NCBI GenBank assembly: GCA_910577955.1
Contig: CAJTNC010000026.1
Coordinates: 1-40,917, forward strand
Origin: an uncultured Lachnospiraceae bacterium
GTDB taxonomy: Bacteria > Bacillota > Clostridia > Lachnospirales > Lachnospiraceae
DNA length: 40,917 nt
Direction of reading: 5' to 3'
Both the position numbers and the translations under genes were made by a program. Numbering within the stretch: position 1 is the first letter of the stretch; each line of letters starts with the position of its first letter. Positions 1 through 7,678 of this stretch are shown one piece after another. A model generated the notes under the pieces. That model had not been told where the DNA came from. It did no database searches and saw only the letters and a list, made by a program, of their open reading frames with translations.

Positions 1-102
1 CAAATTGATAAAGGATTATCAGGAGATGATATTTATAAAGCAATAATAGAAAGTTCACAGCGTTCAAGAACAAGTGTTAATCAATCATTAGGCTTAGAAT
101 AG
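1..102 (+). CDS. C-terminal fragment of an unidentified protein, possibly a polymorphic toxin
   Basis: An open frame runs from the window edge to TAG at 100-102 and gives the last 33 residues of a protein whose body lies outside the window. The visible tail is polar and rich in Ser, Asn and Gln, and matches no family I recognise. Its stop is 9 bases before the start of a small acidic protein, a spacing typical of a toxin followed by its immunity gene. That reading is inferred from position and from the AT-rich composition shared with the next two genes, not from the residues themselves. Confidence 0.5.
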   Translation, partial: QIDKGLSGDDIYKAIIESSQRSRTSVNQSLGLE

Positions 103-111
103 GAGATGCAA

Positions 112-438
112 ATGAGTATACAAGTAGTAAAACATATTAATAAAGACGAAAACAATAGAATAGAATATTTATTTGTTAATTTCGATTTTCTTGATGGAAA
201 TGACCTTGTTGCAAAGATTTTATGTGAGGAATATCAAATGTTATCGGATGAAAAGATAGATGGAATGTATTACAGCATTATAAAGTTGCATAAGGGTTCG
301 ACAGAATATGATTTGATATGGCATGAAGATGTTGGAAATTACATATTTAGTTTAAAGCAAGACGAGACATCAACAATTGAATTAGAACAAAGACTTGAGT
401 TCGTAGTTAGCAAATTAAACGATATGATAAAAGTTTAG
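112..438 (+). CDS. Small immunity-like protein
   Basis: A 108-residue acidic, cytosolic-looking protein with no signal peptide, membrane segment or motif I recognise. Two in-frame ATGs exist, at 106 and 112. The AGGAG at 101-105 abuts the first but lies 6 bases before the second, so I place the start at 112. The gene follows the preceding stop by 9 bases and is therefore probably co-translated with the truncated upstream gene. Small size, acidity, AT-rich codons and this position fit immunity proteins of contact-dependent or polymorphic toxin systems. This is inference; the family is not identified. Confidence 0.6.
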   Translation: MSIQVVKHINKDENNRIEYLFVNFDFLDGNDLVAKILCEEYQMLSDEKIDGMYYSIIKLHKGSTEYDLIWHEDVGNYIFSLKQDETSTIELEQRLEFVVSKLNDMIKV

Positions 439-741
439 TTAAAATATAATAATTTATGTAATATTTCTCTTGACGATTTCAAAACACCTATATTACAATG
501 GCACTCACCAGAGAAAATAGGGAAATGTTTCTCCTAAATATCAGGAAAAGAACAGAGTACCGGCGGTATTTTATAAAACTGAAAGGCAATGGAATACCGC
601 AGCTTTTTCTGTCACCTTAAATCTGCCAGCTGTACAAGCGTAAGTGCTGAGTAATAGGGGATTTTATCCGTTCTCAGTATTTTATATAATGATTGCTAGA
701 AAATGCCTACAAACACAGTGCTTAGAAGGAGGTGATGAGAA
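439..741. other. AT-rich gap with short open frames, probable decayed coding DNA
   Basis: This 303-base gap holds no convincing gene. Two overlapping short frames look like coding scraps. One continues in the frame of the preceding gene after its stop and ends about position 537. The other is a 40-codon frame from ATG 498 to TAA 618-620, without a good ribosome site. The two frames overlap, as a frameshifted relic would. The end of the gap holds the strong AGGAGGTGAT (727-736) that serves the next gene. No terminator or tRNA was seen. Confidence 0.35.
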
Positions 742-1161
742 ATGGGATTAGTTCATCAATTTGCTGTTATTTCTAAAGAGAGGGACGAGGATATTATTAG
801 CTCAAATATGGAGTCAGTTTCTATTTCTGATGAGATAATTCGATATATTGGTGATAGTATAAAATGGATCAATACAACTTGGAATGGGAAAAGAATAAGG
901 GAAGGAATTTCTTATCATGGATTTTCATTTATTGAAGGAGACGAAATAATAAAAATTAAAAATATAGTGATACAATGGAAAGAGTTATTTCTCCTTTCAC
1001 CAGAAAAATTTTACTTGACAGGAGATTTTTTGCCGGATAAAGGAGAATATGATAAAAATTTAATAGTAAAAAATGAAATAATAGAAGCATTAAATTCATT
1101 TATTGAACTTTGTGAAAAAGCAATAGTTACAGAAGGTAAAATATTACATAATGGCATATAG
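742..1161 (+). CDS. Small immunity-like protein
   Basis: A 139-residue soluble protein with no signal peptide and no family I can name. The start is secure: AGGAGGTGAT at 727-736 sits 5 bases before ATG 742. The protein is rich in Ile, Glu and Lys and AT-rich in codons, like the gene at 112-438 and unlike the GC-richer genes that begin at 1560. Arrays of orphan immunity genes separated by decayed toxin scraps are common at the 3' end of polymorphic toxin loci, and this gene fits that picture. The immunity role is inferred from context only. Confidence 0.65.
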   Translation: MGLVHQFAVISKERDEDIISSNMESVSISDEIIRYIGDSIKWINTTWNGKRIREGISYHGFSFIEGDEIIKIKNIVIQWKELFLLSPEKFYLTGDFLPDKGEYDKNLIVKNEIIEALNSFIELCEKAIVTEGKILHNGI

Positions 1162-1179
1162 CAGCTATCTTATCAGTAG

Positions 1180-1395
1180 AGACGTTATAGCTATATTATA
1201 GAAAAACGCCTGCAGGCAGTATACCCAAATACGTTGTTTTATAGTGATTTCGGCGAGCATGTGTTCAGAAACCCTTCTTCAAACCCTGCATCGCCTTATA
1301 ACGGGATCGACTTTGAGGCAAGAAATCGGGGAATGAAAGAAGCTTTAGTGGGAAATGCAGTGTTTTTGAAAGCATCAATAAAAAATGGAAGATAA
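1180..1395 (+). pseudogene. Coding remnant without a start
   Basis: A 71-codon open frame between TAG 1177-1179 and TAA 1393-1395 has no upstream ATG or ribosome site, although its composition looks coding (it includes the stretch DFGEHVFRNPSSN). It overlaps the next small frame by 11 bases in another phase. It may be the end of a former toxin domain or another displaced gene. I cannot assign a family. Confidence 0.35.
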
Positions 1396-1528
1396 ATTTA
1401 TAAAATTATTTCGAGAGTATAATTGCGGTGGATATTTCGTATTGCAGACTGCAATTAACAACAAGAAACTCCGTGAACTTGGATATCCAACATTCACAGA
1501 GTTTTATTTGAAAGTATTTGAAAACTAA
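1385..1528 (+). pseudogene. 47-codon remnant
   Basis: ATG 1385 to TAA 1526-1528 encodes 47 residues with alternating aromatic and basic content (REYNCGGYF near the N-terminus). No Shine-Dalgarno is present, and it overlaps the preceding startless frame. I read the pair as frameshifted debris of one or two genes. With 1162-1559 this forms a stretch of about 400 bases without an intact gene before the carbamate kinase stop. Confidence 0.3.
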
Positions 1529-1559
1529 GGAACCGCCGCATACGGAACCTCCTACCCGA

Positions 1560-2495
1560 TTACGCAGTGATTACAGTTCCGGCCTTTCCGCGGATTGCAT
1601 CCTTCACCAGATCCATGGAGGTGATGATCACCTTGCCGTCAGGATTGGATTCCAGATAGGAGATGGCGGCTTCGATCTTGGGGAGCATCGTCGTTTCCTC
1701 AAACTCGCCTTTTCGGATATAGGCGTTGGCCTGCTCCACATTCATCGAGGAGACAGGAGCCTGATTTTCACCCTGAAAGTCTGTGTATACGGCGGGCACG
1801 CCGGTGAGGATGAGCAGCACGTCTGCTTTTAACTCCGCTGCCAGCTTTCCGGCTATGGCATCCTTCTCAATGACCGCGGAAGCGCCCTTTAAATTATGGT
1901 TTTGTTCAATCACGGGAATCCCGCCGCCGCCGCAGGCGATCACTACCTGATCAGCGTTCACAAGAGTTTTTATAGCGTCTATTTCTACAATATCAATAGG
2001 GCTCGGTGCGGCAACAACGCGCAGGAATCCCTTTCCGGGTTCTTCCGCTACATAATTTCCCTTTTTGATCTCGATATCCGCATCGTCTCTGGACATATAA
2101 CGTCCTATTTTCTTGGTAGGCGCATAGAAAGCCTCGTCGTAGGGATCCACCGTAACCTGAGTCAGAATAGTGCTGACAGGTTTTGAGATTCCTCTGCTTA
2201 AAAGTTCCGAGCAGAGGGCGTTCTGGATATCATAACCCACATATCCCTGACTCATGGCGGAACAGACGCTCATAGGAGCCGGCGTATAGTCGATATATAC
2301 CCGCCGCAGTTCGGTCATGGCTTTGTGGATCATGCTGACCTGTGGACCGTTGCTGTGGGTGATGGTAAGCTGGCAGTCGGCTTCGATCAGATCCGCCAGC
2401 GCTTTGGCTGTCACTTTTACGGCGTCAAGCTGTTCTAACGTTGTGCCGCCGAGGGCTTTGTGTCCGAGAGAAACAACAACTTTTTTTCTGTTCAT
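1560..2495 (-). CDS. arcC: Carbamate kinase (YqeA-like clade)
   Basis: A 311-residue amino-acid-kinase-fold enzyme of normal carbamate kinase length. It should catalyse reversible phosphoryl transfer between carbamoyl phosphate plus ADP and ATP plus carbamate. Family signatures are THSNGPQVSMI (about residues 55-65), MSVCSAMSQGYVGYD, VVIACGGGGIPV and the C-terminal KIEAA. The N-terminal loop reads SLGHKALG instead of the common ALGGNAL, which from memory recalls E. coli YqeA rather than classical ArcC. The start is ATG at 2495, with ACGGGG upstream; an upstream in-frame ATG has no such site. It is divergent from the MFS operon. No arginine deiminase or carbamoyltransferase is in view, so the source of carbamoyl phosphate is unknown. 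Confidence 0.88.
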   Translation of the reverse strand: MNRKKVVVSLGHKALGGTTLEQLDAVKVTAKALADLIEADCQLTITHSNGPQVSMIHKAMTELRRVYIDYTPAPMSVCSAMSQGYVGYDIQNALCSELLSRGISKPVSTILTQVTVDPYDEAFYAPTKKIGRYMSRDDADIEIKKGNYVAEEPGKGFLRVVAAPSPIDIVEIDAIKTLVNADQVVIACGGGGIPVIEQNHNLKGASAVIEKDAIAGKLAAELKADVLLILTGVPAVYTDFQGENQAPVSSMNVEQANAYIRKGEFEETTMLPKIEAAISYLESNPDGKVIITSMDLVKDAIRGKAGTVITA

Positions 2496-2625
2496 AAAAA
2501 TACCCCGTTTCAAAATAATATCGAAATCTGTATTGATAAAGTTCAGTATAGCAAATTTAAAGTATTTTGTATAGACTGAACTGTGGAAACTGTTACAAAA
2601 GACGGTATTTTCGGCACGTCGCACC

Positions 2626-2654
2626 TTGAATTTTTCGGAAAGGTAGAGTAGAAT
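2626..2654 (+). promoter_or_regulatory. Predicted sigma-A promoter of the MFS-metNI operon
   Basis: TTGAAT (2626-2631), 17-base spacer, TAGAAT (2649-2654), about 55 bases before the MFS start. It lies in the divergent gap with the carbamate kinase. Confidence 0.5.
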
Positions 2655-2708
2655 AAATTCGGATTATAAAATTTTTATGAAGTATTACAATCAGAGAAAA
2701 AGGAAAGG

Positions 2709-4022
2709 ATGTTTAAGACAATGAAAAAGAATCAAAACAAATGGGTGAGCGCGGCGATCCCGGCTCTTTTGCTGCATTGCAGTATCGGTACGGTTTACTG
2801 CTGGTCTATTTTCAGTCAGGAGATCGCGGATTATATCGGTTTTTCCAAAGGGGCGACGGAGTGGGCTTTCAGTTTTGCTATTTTCTTCCTCGGTATGTCG
2901 GCGGCATTTCTCGGGAATGTTGTGGAAAAGGATATTCATAAATCTTCCCTTATCGCTGCGATCTGTTTCGCGGCAGGTATGGCGGGCACTGGATTTTTTA
3001 TCTGGTACGGCGGAAAGCATCAGGGAAGCGTGTTAGTGTTGATCGGTATCTATATTTGTTACGGTTTTATCATGGGAATCGGCCTCGGAACGGGGTATCT
3101 GTCGCCGGTGAAGACGCTGATGCTCTGGTTTGAGGACAGAAAAGGCCTTGCAACCGGTCTGGCTGTCGCAGGGTTCGGCGCGGCGAAGGCTATCGCAAGC
3201 CCGATCATGCAGGCGATGCTTGACAATCTGGGCGAGGGCGGCATCTACAAGATGTTCCTGATCTTGGCTTGCGTCTACTTTGTCATGATGTTTGCGGGTC
3301 ATTTGCTTCTGAAAAAGCCGGAAGGCTGGCATGAGCCTCAGAAGAAGGAAAAGGGGCAGGGAATCCTTGCGGTTATCAAGACAAGGCCTGTTGCCAACTA
3401 CATCGGTATCTGGTTGATGTTCTATATCAATATCACCTGCGGTCTTGCGCTGATCTCACAGGAGAAGATGATCGTGAAATGTATCGGCCTTGCAGGCGTG
3501 GTGGGCGTGATCTCTACGGTGTCTGCCATCTTTAATGCGGGCGGCCGTCTGGGATTCTCCGCTTGGGCAGATCATATGAAAGACAGAAATACGGTTTACA
3601 AGCTGATCTTTGTGCTTTCCATCGTGTTTACAGGTCTTGTGATGGTGACCGGCGGCATTAAGAACGGGCAGGGCAATATGCTGCTTATCGTGCTTGTGCT
3701 GGGTCTGATCTTTGTCGTCAACGCGGGTTACGGCGGCGGCTTCTCTAATGTGCCTACGCTTTTGTCCGACCACTACGGCATGGGCAGCATCAGCGCCCTC
3801 CACGGCATCACCTTATCCGCATGGGGATTTGCGGGACTGACGGGCAATCAGATCGCGAATCTGATCGTGAACAGCACCGGAGAATTTATGTTGGATTCCC
3901 ACGGCAACAGCATCAACCCGGTGGGGTATCAGAACGTGCTCTACTTTACGCTGATACTCTATATCGTCGCACTGCTTCTCAGCATTTTCCTTGTGCGGCC
4001 GATGGGTAAGGATGCGAAATAA
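2709..4022 (+). CDS. MFS transporter, oxalate/formate antiporter-like
   Basis: A 437-residue polytopic protein with about 12 membrane helices, of the OxlT-like MFS branch, which in other bacteria carries small mono- and dicarboxylates such as oxalate, formate, lactate or pyruvate. The N-terminal GTVYCWSIFSQ stretch, the glycine-rich GIGLGTGYLSP loop after helix 4 and the repeat of that style in the second half (NAGYGGGFSNVP) are typical. The start could be 2709 or 2721; AGGAAAGG at 2701-2708 is close to both. metN follows 24 bases after the stop with no terminator, so the carrier and the ABC genes are probably one operon. Substrate unknown. Confidence 0.85.
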   Translation: MFKTMKKNQNKWVSAAIPALLLHCSIGTVYCWSIFSQEIADYIGFSKGATEWAFSFAIFFLGMSAAFLGNVVEKDIHKSSLIAAICFAAGMAGTGFFIWYGGKHQGSVLVLIGIYICYGFIMGIGLGTGYLSPVKTLMLWFEDRKGLATGLAVAGFGAAKAIASPIMQAMLDNLGEGGIYKMFLILACVYFVMMFAGHLLLKKPEGWHEPQKKEKGQGILAVIKTRPVANYIGIWLMFYINITCGLALISQEKMIVKCIGLAGVVGVISTVSAIFNAGGRLGFSAWADHMKDRNTVYKLIFVLSIVFTGLVMVTGGIKNGQGNMLLIVLVLGLIFVVNAGYGGGFSNVPTLLSDHYGMGSISALHGITLSAWGFAGLTGNQIANLIVNSTGEFMLDSHGNSINPVGYQNVLYFTLILYIVALLLSIFLVRPMGKDAK

Positions 4023-4045
4023 TAAAGCAAAGAAACGGGGAAAAA

Positions 4046-5065
4046 ATGTACGAAGAAGTTATGATTTCAGTGAAAGATGTGAGCAAGACGTTCACCACCG
4101 GTGAAGGGGTGGTGAATGCTCTTGACCATGTCGATCTGGAGATACACCGGGGAGAAATATACGGCATCATCGGCATGAGCGGCGCAGGAAAAAGTACGCT
4201 GGTGCGGTGCCTGAACTTTCTGGAGCGGCCGACCACTGGGACGGTCTGCATTGAACAGCACGACCTGTCTGAGATGAGCGGGAAGGAACTGCGGAAGCTG
4301 CGGACAAAGATTGCCATGATCTTTCAGCATTTCAATCTGCTGATGCAGCGGACGGTGCTTGACAATATCTGTTTTCCCTTAGAAATCGTGGGGATGTCGA
4401 AGAAAGAAGCGAGGGAGAAGGCAGCGGGACTGTTAAAGATCGTGGATTTGGAGGAGAAGGCAAAAGCCTATCCGTCGCAGCTTTCCGGAGGTCAGAAGCA
4501 GCGAGTGGCTATCGCCAGAGCTCTGGCGATGGAACCGAAGATCCTCTTGTGTGACGAAGCTACCAGCGCGCTGGATCCGACCACCACGAAATCTATTCTG
4601 GCGCTGCTTAAAGATATCAATCAGAAGACGGGGATCACGATGGTCATCATCACCCATGAGATGGCGGTGGTGCAGGAGATATGTACCCATGTAGCCATTA
4701 TCGATCAGGGTGCGTTGGCGGAAGCCGGTACGGTGGAAGAAGTATTTTCCCATCCGAAGACGAAGGCGGCCAAAAAGCTGATCTATCAAAGCGGCGGCAA
4801 AGATTACAGCCTGATGCACGGCAGGAAGTGTATCCGTATCGTCTTTTCGGAAAATTCTTCCTTTGAGCCGGTGATCGGCAATATGATTTTAGAGTGTAAA
4901 GCGCCGGCAAATATCCTGTTGGCGGATACGAAAGATATCGGAGGCATTGCCCACGGGCAGATGATACTGCAGCTTCCGGAGGACGAGATAGTGGCGAACA
5001 GGATGATCGCCTATCTGCGGGAGAGGAGACTGGAAGTGGAGGTGTTGGAAGATTATGTTGGATAG
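4046..5065 (+). CDS. metN: MetN-type ABC transporter ATP-binding protein
   Basis: A 339-residue ATPase of the methionine/D-methionine uptake (MUT) family. Walker A GMSGAGKST lies near residue 50, followed by the signature LSGGQKQRVAIARAL, Walker B LLCDEATSALDP and the switch His in IITHE. About 80 residues follow the ATPase core, forming the NIL/ACT-like domain that senses intracellular methionine in MetN proteins. The gene overlaps the permease gene by 11 bases, indicating coupled translation. GGGG at 4037-4040 precedes ATG 4046. No MetQ lipoprotein gene follows, so the exact substrate (methionine or another amino acid) is not proven here. Confidence 0.85.
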   Translation: MYEEVMISVKDVSKTFTTGEGVVNALDHVDLEIHRGEIYGIIGMSGAGKSTLVRCLNFLERPTTGTVCIEQHDLSEMSGKELRKLRTKIAMIFQHFNLLMQRTVLDNICFPLEIVGMSKKEAREKAAGLLKIVDLEEKAKAYPSQLSGGQKQRVAIARALAMEPKILLCDEATSALDPTTTKSILALLKDINQKTGITMVIITHEMAVVQEICTHVAIIDQGALAEAGTVEEVFSHPKTKAAKKLIYQSGGKDYSLMHGRKCIRIVFSENSSFEPVIGNMILECKAPANILLADTKDIGGIAHGQMILQLPEDEIVANRMIAYLRERRLEVEVLEDYVG

Positions 5066-5717
5066 TCAGATCATTTCTATGTTGGCAAAAGAGACATGGA
5101 TCACAATTTATATGACGCTTTCCTCTACGGCTCTAGCCTATCTGATCGGACTGCCCATGGGGATCGCGCTGGTACTGACGGCGAAAGACGGGTTAAAACC
5201 CCACCCTTTCATTTATAAAGTGCTTGATTTTGTGGCAAATATTGTCAGAAGCGTGCCGTTCATCATCCTGCTGATCATGCTGATACCCTTCACAAAACTG
5301 ATCGTGGGAAAGAGCTACGGTCCTACGGCGACCATCGTGCCCCTCACGATAGCGGCGGCTCCTTTTATCGCCAGACTTGTGGAGTCTTCCCTGCTGGAGG
5401 TGGATAAAGGGGTGATCGAAGCTGCCCAGAGTATGGGGGCAGGCACTTGGCATATTGTGTGGAAGGTGCTGATTGCGGAGGCCAGAGTATCCCTCATTGT
5501 CAACGCGACCATCGCACTGGCGACGATCCTCGGTTATTCCGCTATGTCAGGCGCAGTTGGCGGCGGCGGACTGGGAGATGTGGCGATCCGCTACGGCTAT
5601 CACAGATATCAGGTGGACATGATGATGATCACGGTGGTACTGCTGGTACTGCTTGTGCAGATCATGCAGTTTGCCGGGACGACGATATCGAAAGTGGTTG
5701 ACAAGAGGAACAGATAG
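5055..5717 (+). CDS. metI: MetI-type ABC transporter permease
   Basis: A 220-residue permease of normal MetI length with about five membrane helices. The cytoplasmic coupling loop around VIEAAQSMGAGTWHIV is the EAA motif that docks onto MetN. It starts inside the end of metN and is followed 21 bases later by an intrinsic terminator, so the operon ends here. A MetI permease normally works with MetN and the binding lipoprotein MetQ; the last is absent from this locus and must be encoded elsewhere if the system imports methionine. Confidence 0.87.
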   Translation: MLDSQIISMLAKETWITIYMTLSSTALAYLIGLPMGIALVLTAKDGLKPHPFIYKVLDFVANIVRSVPFIILLIMLIPFTKLIVGKSYGPTATIVPLTIAAAPFIARLVESSLLEVDKGVIEAAQSMGAGTWHIVWKVLIAEARVSLIVNATIALATILGYSAMSGAVGGGGLGDVAIRYGYHRYQVDMMMITVVLLVLLVQIMQFAGTTISKVVDKRNR

Positions 5718-5737
5718 AAACGGAAGAGAGAATAAAA

Positions 5738-5773
5738 ATAAAACACCCCAGCTCACTCGCCGGGGTGTTTTAT
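5738..5773 (+). terminator. Intrinsic terminator after metI
   Basis: A perfect 12-bp stem with ATAAAACACCCC (5738-5749) and its complement (5762-5773) encloses a 12-base loop; a T-rich tail follows. Confidence 0.85.
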
Positions 5774-5798
5774 TTTACTTTTAAAACAAGGGGGAGAT

Positions 5799-5858
5799 AT
5801 GAAAAGTGTAATAGATGCAGGAACCGTTCCGGAAATTTCATTTAAGAAAGTGGGGTAG
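5799..5858 (+). other. 19-codon open frame with a good ribosome site
   Basis: GGGGGAG at 5790-5796 precedes ATG 5799, which opens 19 codons to TAG 5856-5858. It sits just after the metI terminator in a 228-base gap before the convergent xylulokinase. It could be a small peptide or the stub of a deleted gene. Nothing else in 5774-6001 looks functional. Confidence 0.25.
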
Positions 5859-6001
5859 TCCGGGAGGCTTATCTCCTGCTCTATGTTTTTATAATAAGAG
5901 AAAAATGTGTCAAAAGTGTGGCGGGATTCTAAAAGAAAATTTTATTTTCTTAAGAAAATATAAACGAAAACAAAAGAATCTCAAAAAATCCTGTCAAGCT
6001 G

Positions 6002-7522
6002 TCAGTTTAGGGCAAAAAAGGCCTCATACAGAGGTTTAAGAACCTGATAACTATTCTCAAACAGTTTCCGAAGAGGAGCATAGACAGTTTCGGTTTCCTT
6101 CCGTGGATAAATCGTGTCCTGTATAGTTAAGTATTTTTCCACCGCGGAGAAGTCCTGATAGACGCCGGTGCCTACGCCGGCGATCACTGCCGCCGCTATG
6201 GATGTAGCTTCCTCCACATGATCCGGACGGATCAGCTCCGCCTGCAGGACATCGGCGATGATCCGGGCAACGATAGTTCCCTTTGCCCCGCCCCCCGTAA
6301 AGATAAGCTTTTGCGCCGGAAGCGTTCTGCGGTATACGGAGAGGATGATTTCCAGATTCATGGCGATTCCTTCCACAACTGCGCGGACATAGTCGGCTTT
6401 CACATGGCACGGTCTGATGCCGAGAAAACTGCCGGAGGTGTTTGGATTCCATCTGGGACACCGTTCCCCCAGCAGATAGGGCAGGAAAATCAGGTTTTTA
6501 GCTCCGGCCGGGGAGGAGGCGATCAGTTCGTTCATCGCTTCGTAGGGATCGTTGCCGATGGCTTTGGCAGCATCCGTCTCCTCTTTACAGAGAGCTTCTT
6601 TGATGTAGGAATAGGAACTGCCCGCCGCCTGCATGGTGCCGCAGGGCATGTATTTTCCGGGAATCACATGGGCAAAGCAGGGGATGACTTTATCGTCGGT
6701 GGTAAATACGGTATCCGTAGTGCCGCCGATCCAAGCGGATGTTCCGAAGGTCAAGAAAAGTTCTTCCGGGTGGATGCAGCCGGCTCCCAGCGCAGAGCAG
6801 GGGCCGTCTCCGCCGCCTATGACGACTTTTGTCTCGGCAGTCAGCCCTAAGAGCGAAGCGGCCTTCCGGGTAAGCGTTCCCGCCACATCGGTGGAGGGAT
6901 GCAGCGGCGGCAGTTTTTCCGGGGCTATCCCGGCTGCTTCAAGAATTTCCTCAGACCAGCAGAGGTTCTTCAGGTCCATGGCGTTGGTGCCGGAGCCGTC
7001 GGAATAATCGGTGACATAGGCGCCTGTGAGGAGATAGATCATATAGTCTTTTGCCTGAAGCATATATTTTGTCCGGGCGTAGAGCTCCGGTTCGTGTTTT
7101 TTGATCCACATTAACTTCGCCAGAGAATAGCTGGCGCTTACTCTGTGGCCGGTGATCTCATACATGCGGTCAAAGCCGATTTTTTCTTCGAGAAGATTTT
7201 TTTCCTCCTCCGCGCGCTGATCCGCCCAGATGATGGCGGGTCGGAGAGGGGTTCCGTTATCATCTACGATAAGGCAGCACTGCATCTGGGCGGAAAAGGA
7301 CATGGCGAGGACATCCTGCGGAGGAATATTCCCGGTGATTTTTCTGGTGGAAGCGATGACGGCCTGCCACCAGTCTTCAGGATTTTGTTCGGCGCGGTTT
7401 CCGTCGAAAAAGTGAACGTCATAGGGGGCGGTATGGCTGCATACCAGTCTCCCTTCTGTGGTAAAAAGGGAGGCTTTATTGCCGGAGGTGCCCAGATCGT
7501 GGGCGATAAAATATTTGCACAT
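6002..7522 (-). CDS. xylB: FGGY-family carbohydrate kinase, probable xylulokinase
   Basis: A 506-residue sugar kinase of the FGGY family. The N-terminal phosphate-binding loop is AHDLGTSGNKASL (residues 7-19), the substrate-side motif is WADQRAEEE, and GGGDGPCSALGAG contains the catalytic-base Asp. The C-terminal signature LIFTGGGAKG lies about 90 residues from the end. Length and motif spacing fit xylulokinase, which makes xylulose 5-phosphate. Other FGGY substrates (ribulose, gluconate) cannot be excluded. ATG 7522 is preceded by AAAGGAT; an upstream in-frame ATG at 7585 lacks a site and lies within the promoter. It is divergent from an aldolase gene that also handles pentose-phosphate-type sugars. 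Confidence 0.82.
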   Translation of the reverse strand: MCKYFIAHDLGTSGNKASLFTTEGRLVCSHTAPYDVHFFDGNRAEQNPEDWWQAVIASTRKITGNIPPQDVLAMSFSAQMQCCLIVDDNGTPLRPAIIWADQRAEEEKNLLEEKIGFDRMYEITGHRVSASYSLAKLMWIKKHEPELYARTKYMLQAKDYMIYLLTGAYVTDYSDGSGTNAMDLKNLCWSEEILEAAGIAPEKLPPLHPSTDVAGTLTRKAASLLGLTAETKVVIGGGDGPCSALGAGCIHPEELFLTFGTSAWIGGTTDTVFTTDDKVIPCFAHVIPGKYMPCGTMQAAGSSYSYIKEALCKEETDAAKAIGNDPYEAMNELIASSPAGAKNLIFLPYLLGERCPRWNPNTSGSFLGIRPCHVKADYVRAVVEGIAMNLEIILSVYRRTLPAQKLIFTGGGAKGTIVARIIADVLQAELIRPDHVEEATSIAAAVIAGVGTGVYQDFSAVEKYLTIQDTIYPRKETETVYAPLRKLFENSYQVLKPLYEAFFALN

Positions 7523-7556
7523 GACAAAGGATCCTTTCTGAGTATTCTTACCATAT

Positions 7557-7585
7557 ATAATAAGATATTTTGGGCGGGGAAACAA
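7557..7585 (-). promoter_or_regulatory. Predicted promoter of the xylulokinase gene
   Basis: Read on the minus strand: TTGTTT (7585-7580), 17-base spacer, TATTAT (7562-7557), about 35 bases before the start codon. Confidence 0.5.
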
Positions 7586-7615
7586 TGTCCGGAAAGAAAA
7601 TATCAGGAAAATAAA

Positions 7616-7645
7616 TTACACAGGAGACGGAAACTGTGCTATACT
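7616..7645 (+). promoter_or_regulatory. Predicted promoter of the aldolase gene
   Basis: TTACAC (7616-7621), 18-base spacer, TATACT (7640-7645), 33 bases before ATG 7679. Divergent from the xylulokinase promoter. Confidence 0.5.
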
Positions 7646-7678
7646 GACGGAAAGAGAAGGGCAGGAGGAACAAACGTT

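Noticed and set aside
5815..6039. A 74-codon frame between metI and the xylulokinase gene
   Set aside because: No ribosome site, crosses the end of the convergent kinase gene, and has low-complexity basic content; read as chance.
7673..7678. AACGTT next to the aldolase start codon, reminiscent of the LacI operator core
   Set aside because: Flanks do not fit the 12-bp unit and no tandem copy is present.
7145..7678. Upstream extension of the aldolase reading frame
   Set aside because: It is antisense to the xylulokinase gene; the ribosome site, promoter and family length all place the start at 7679.
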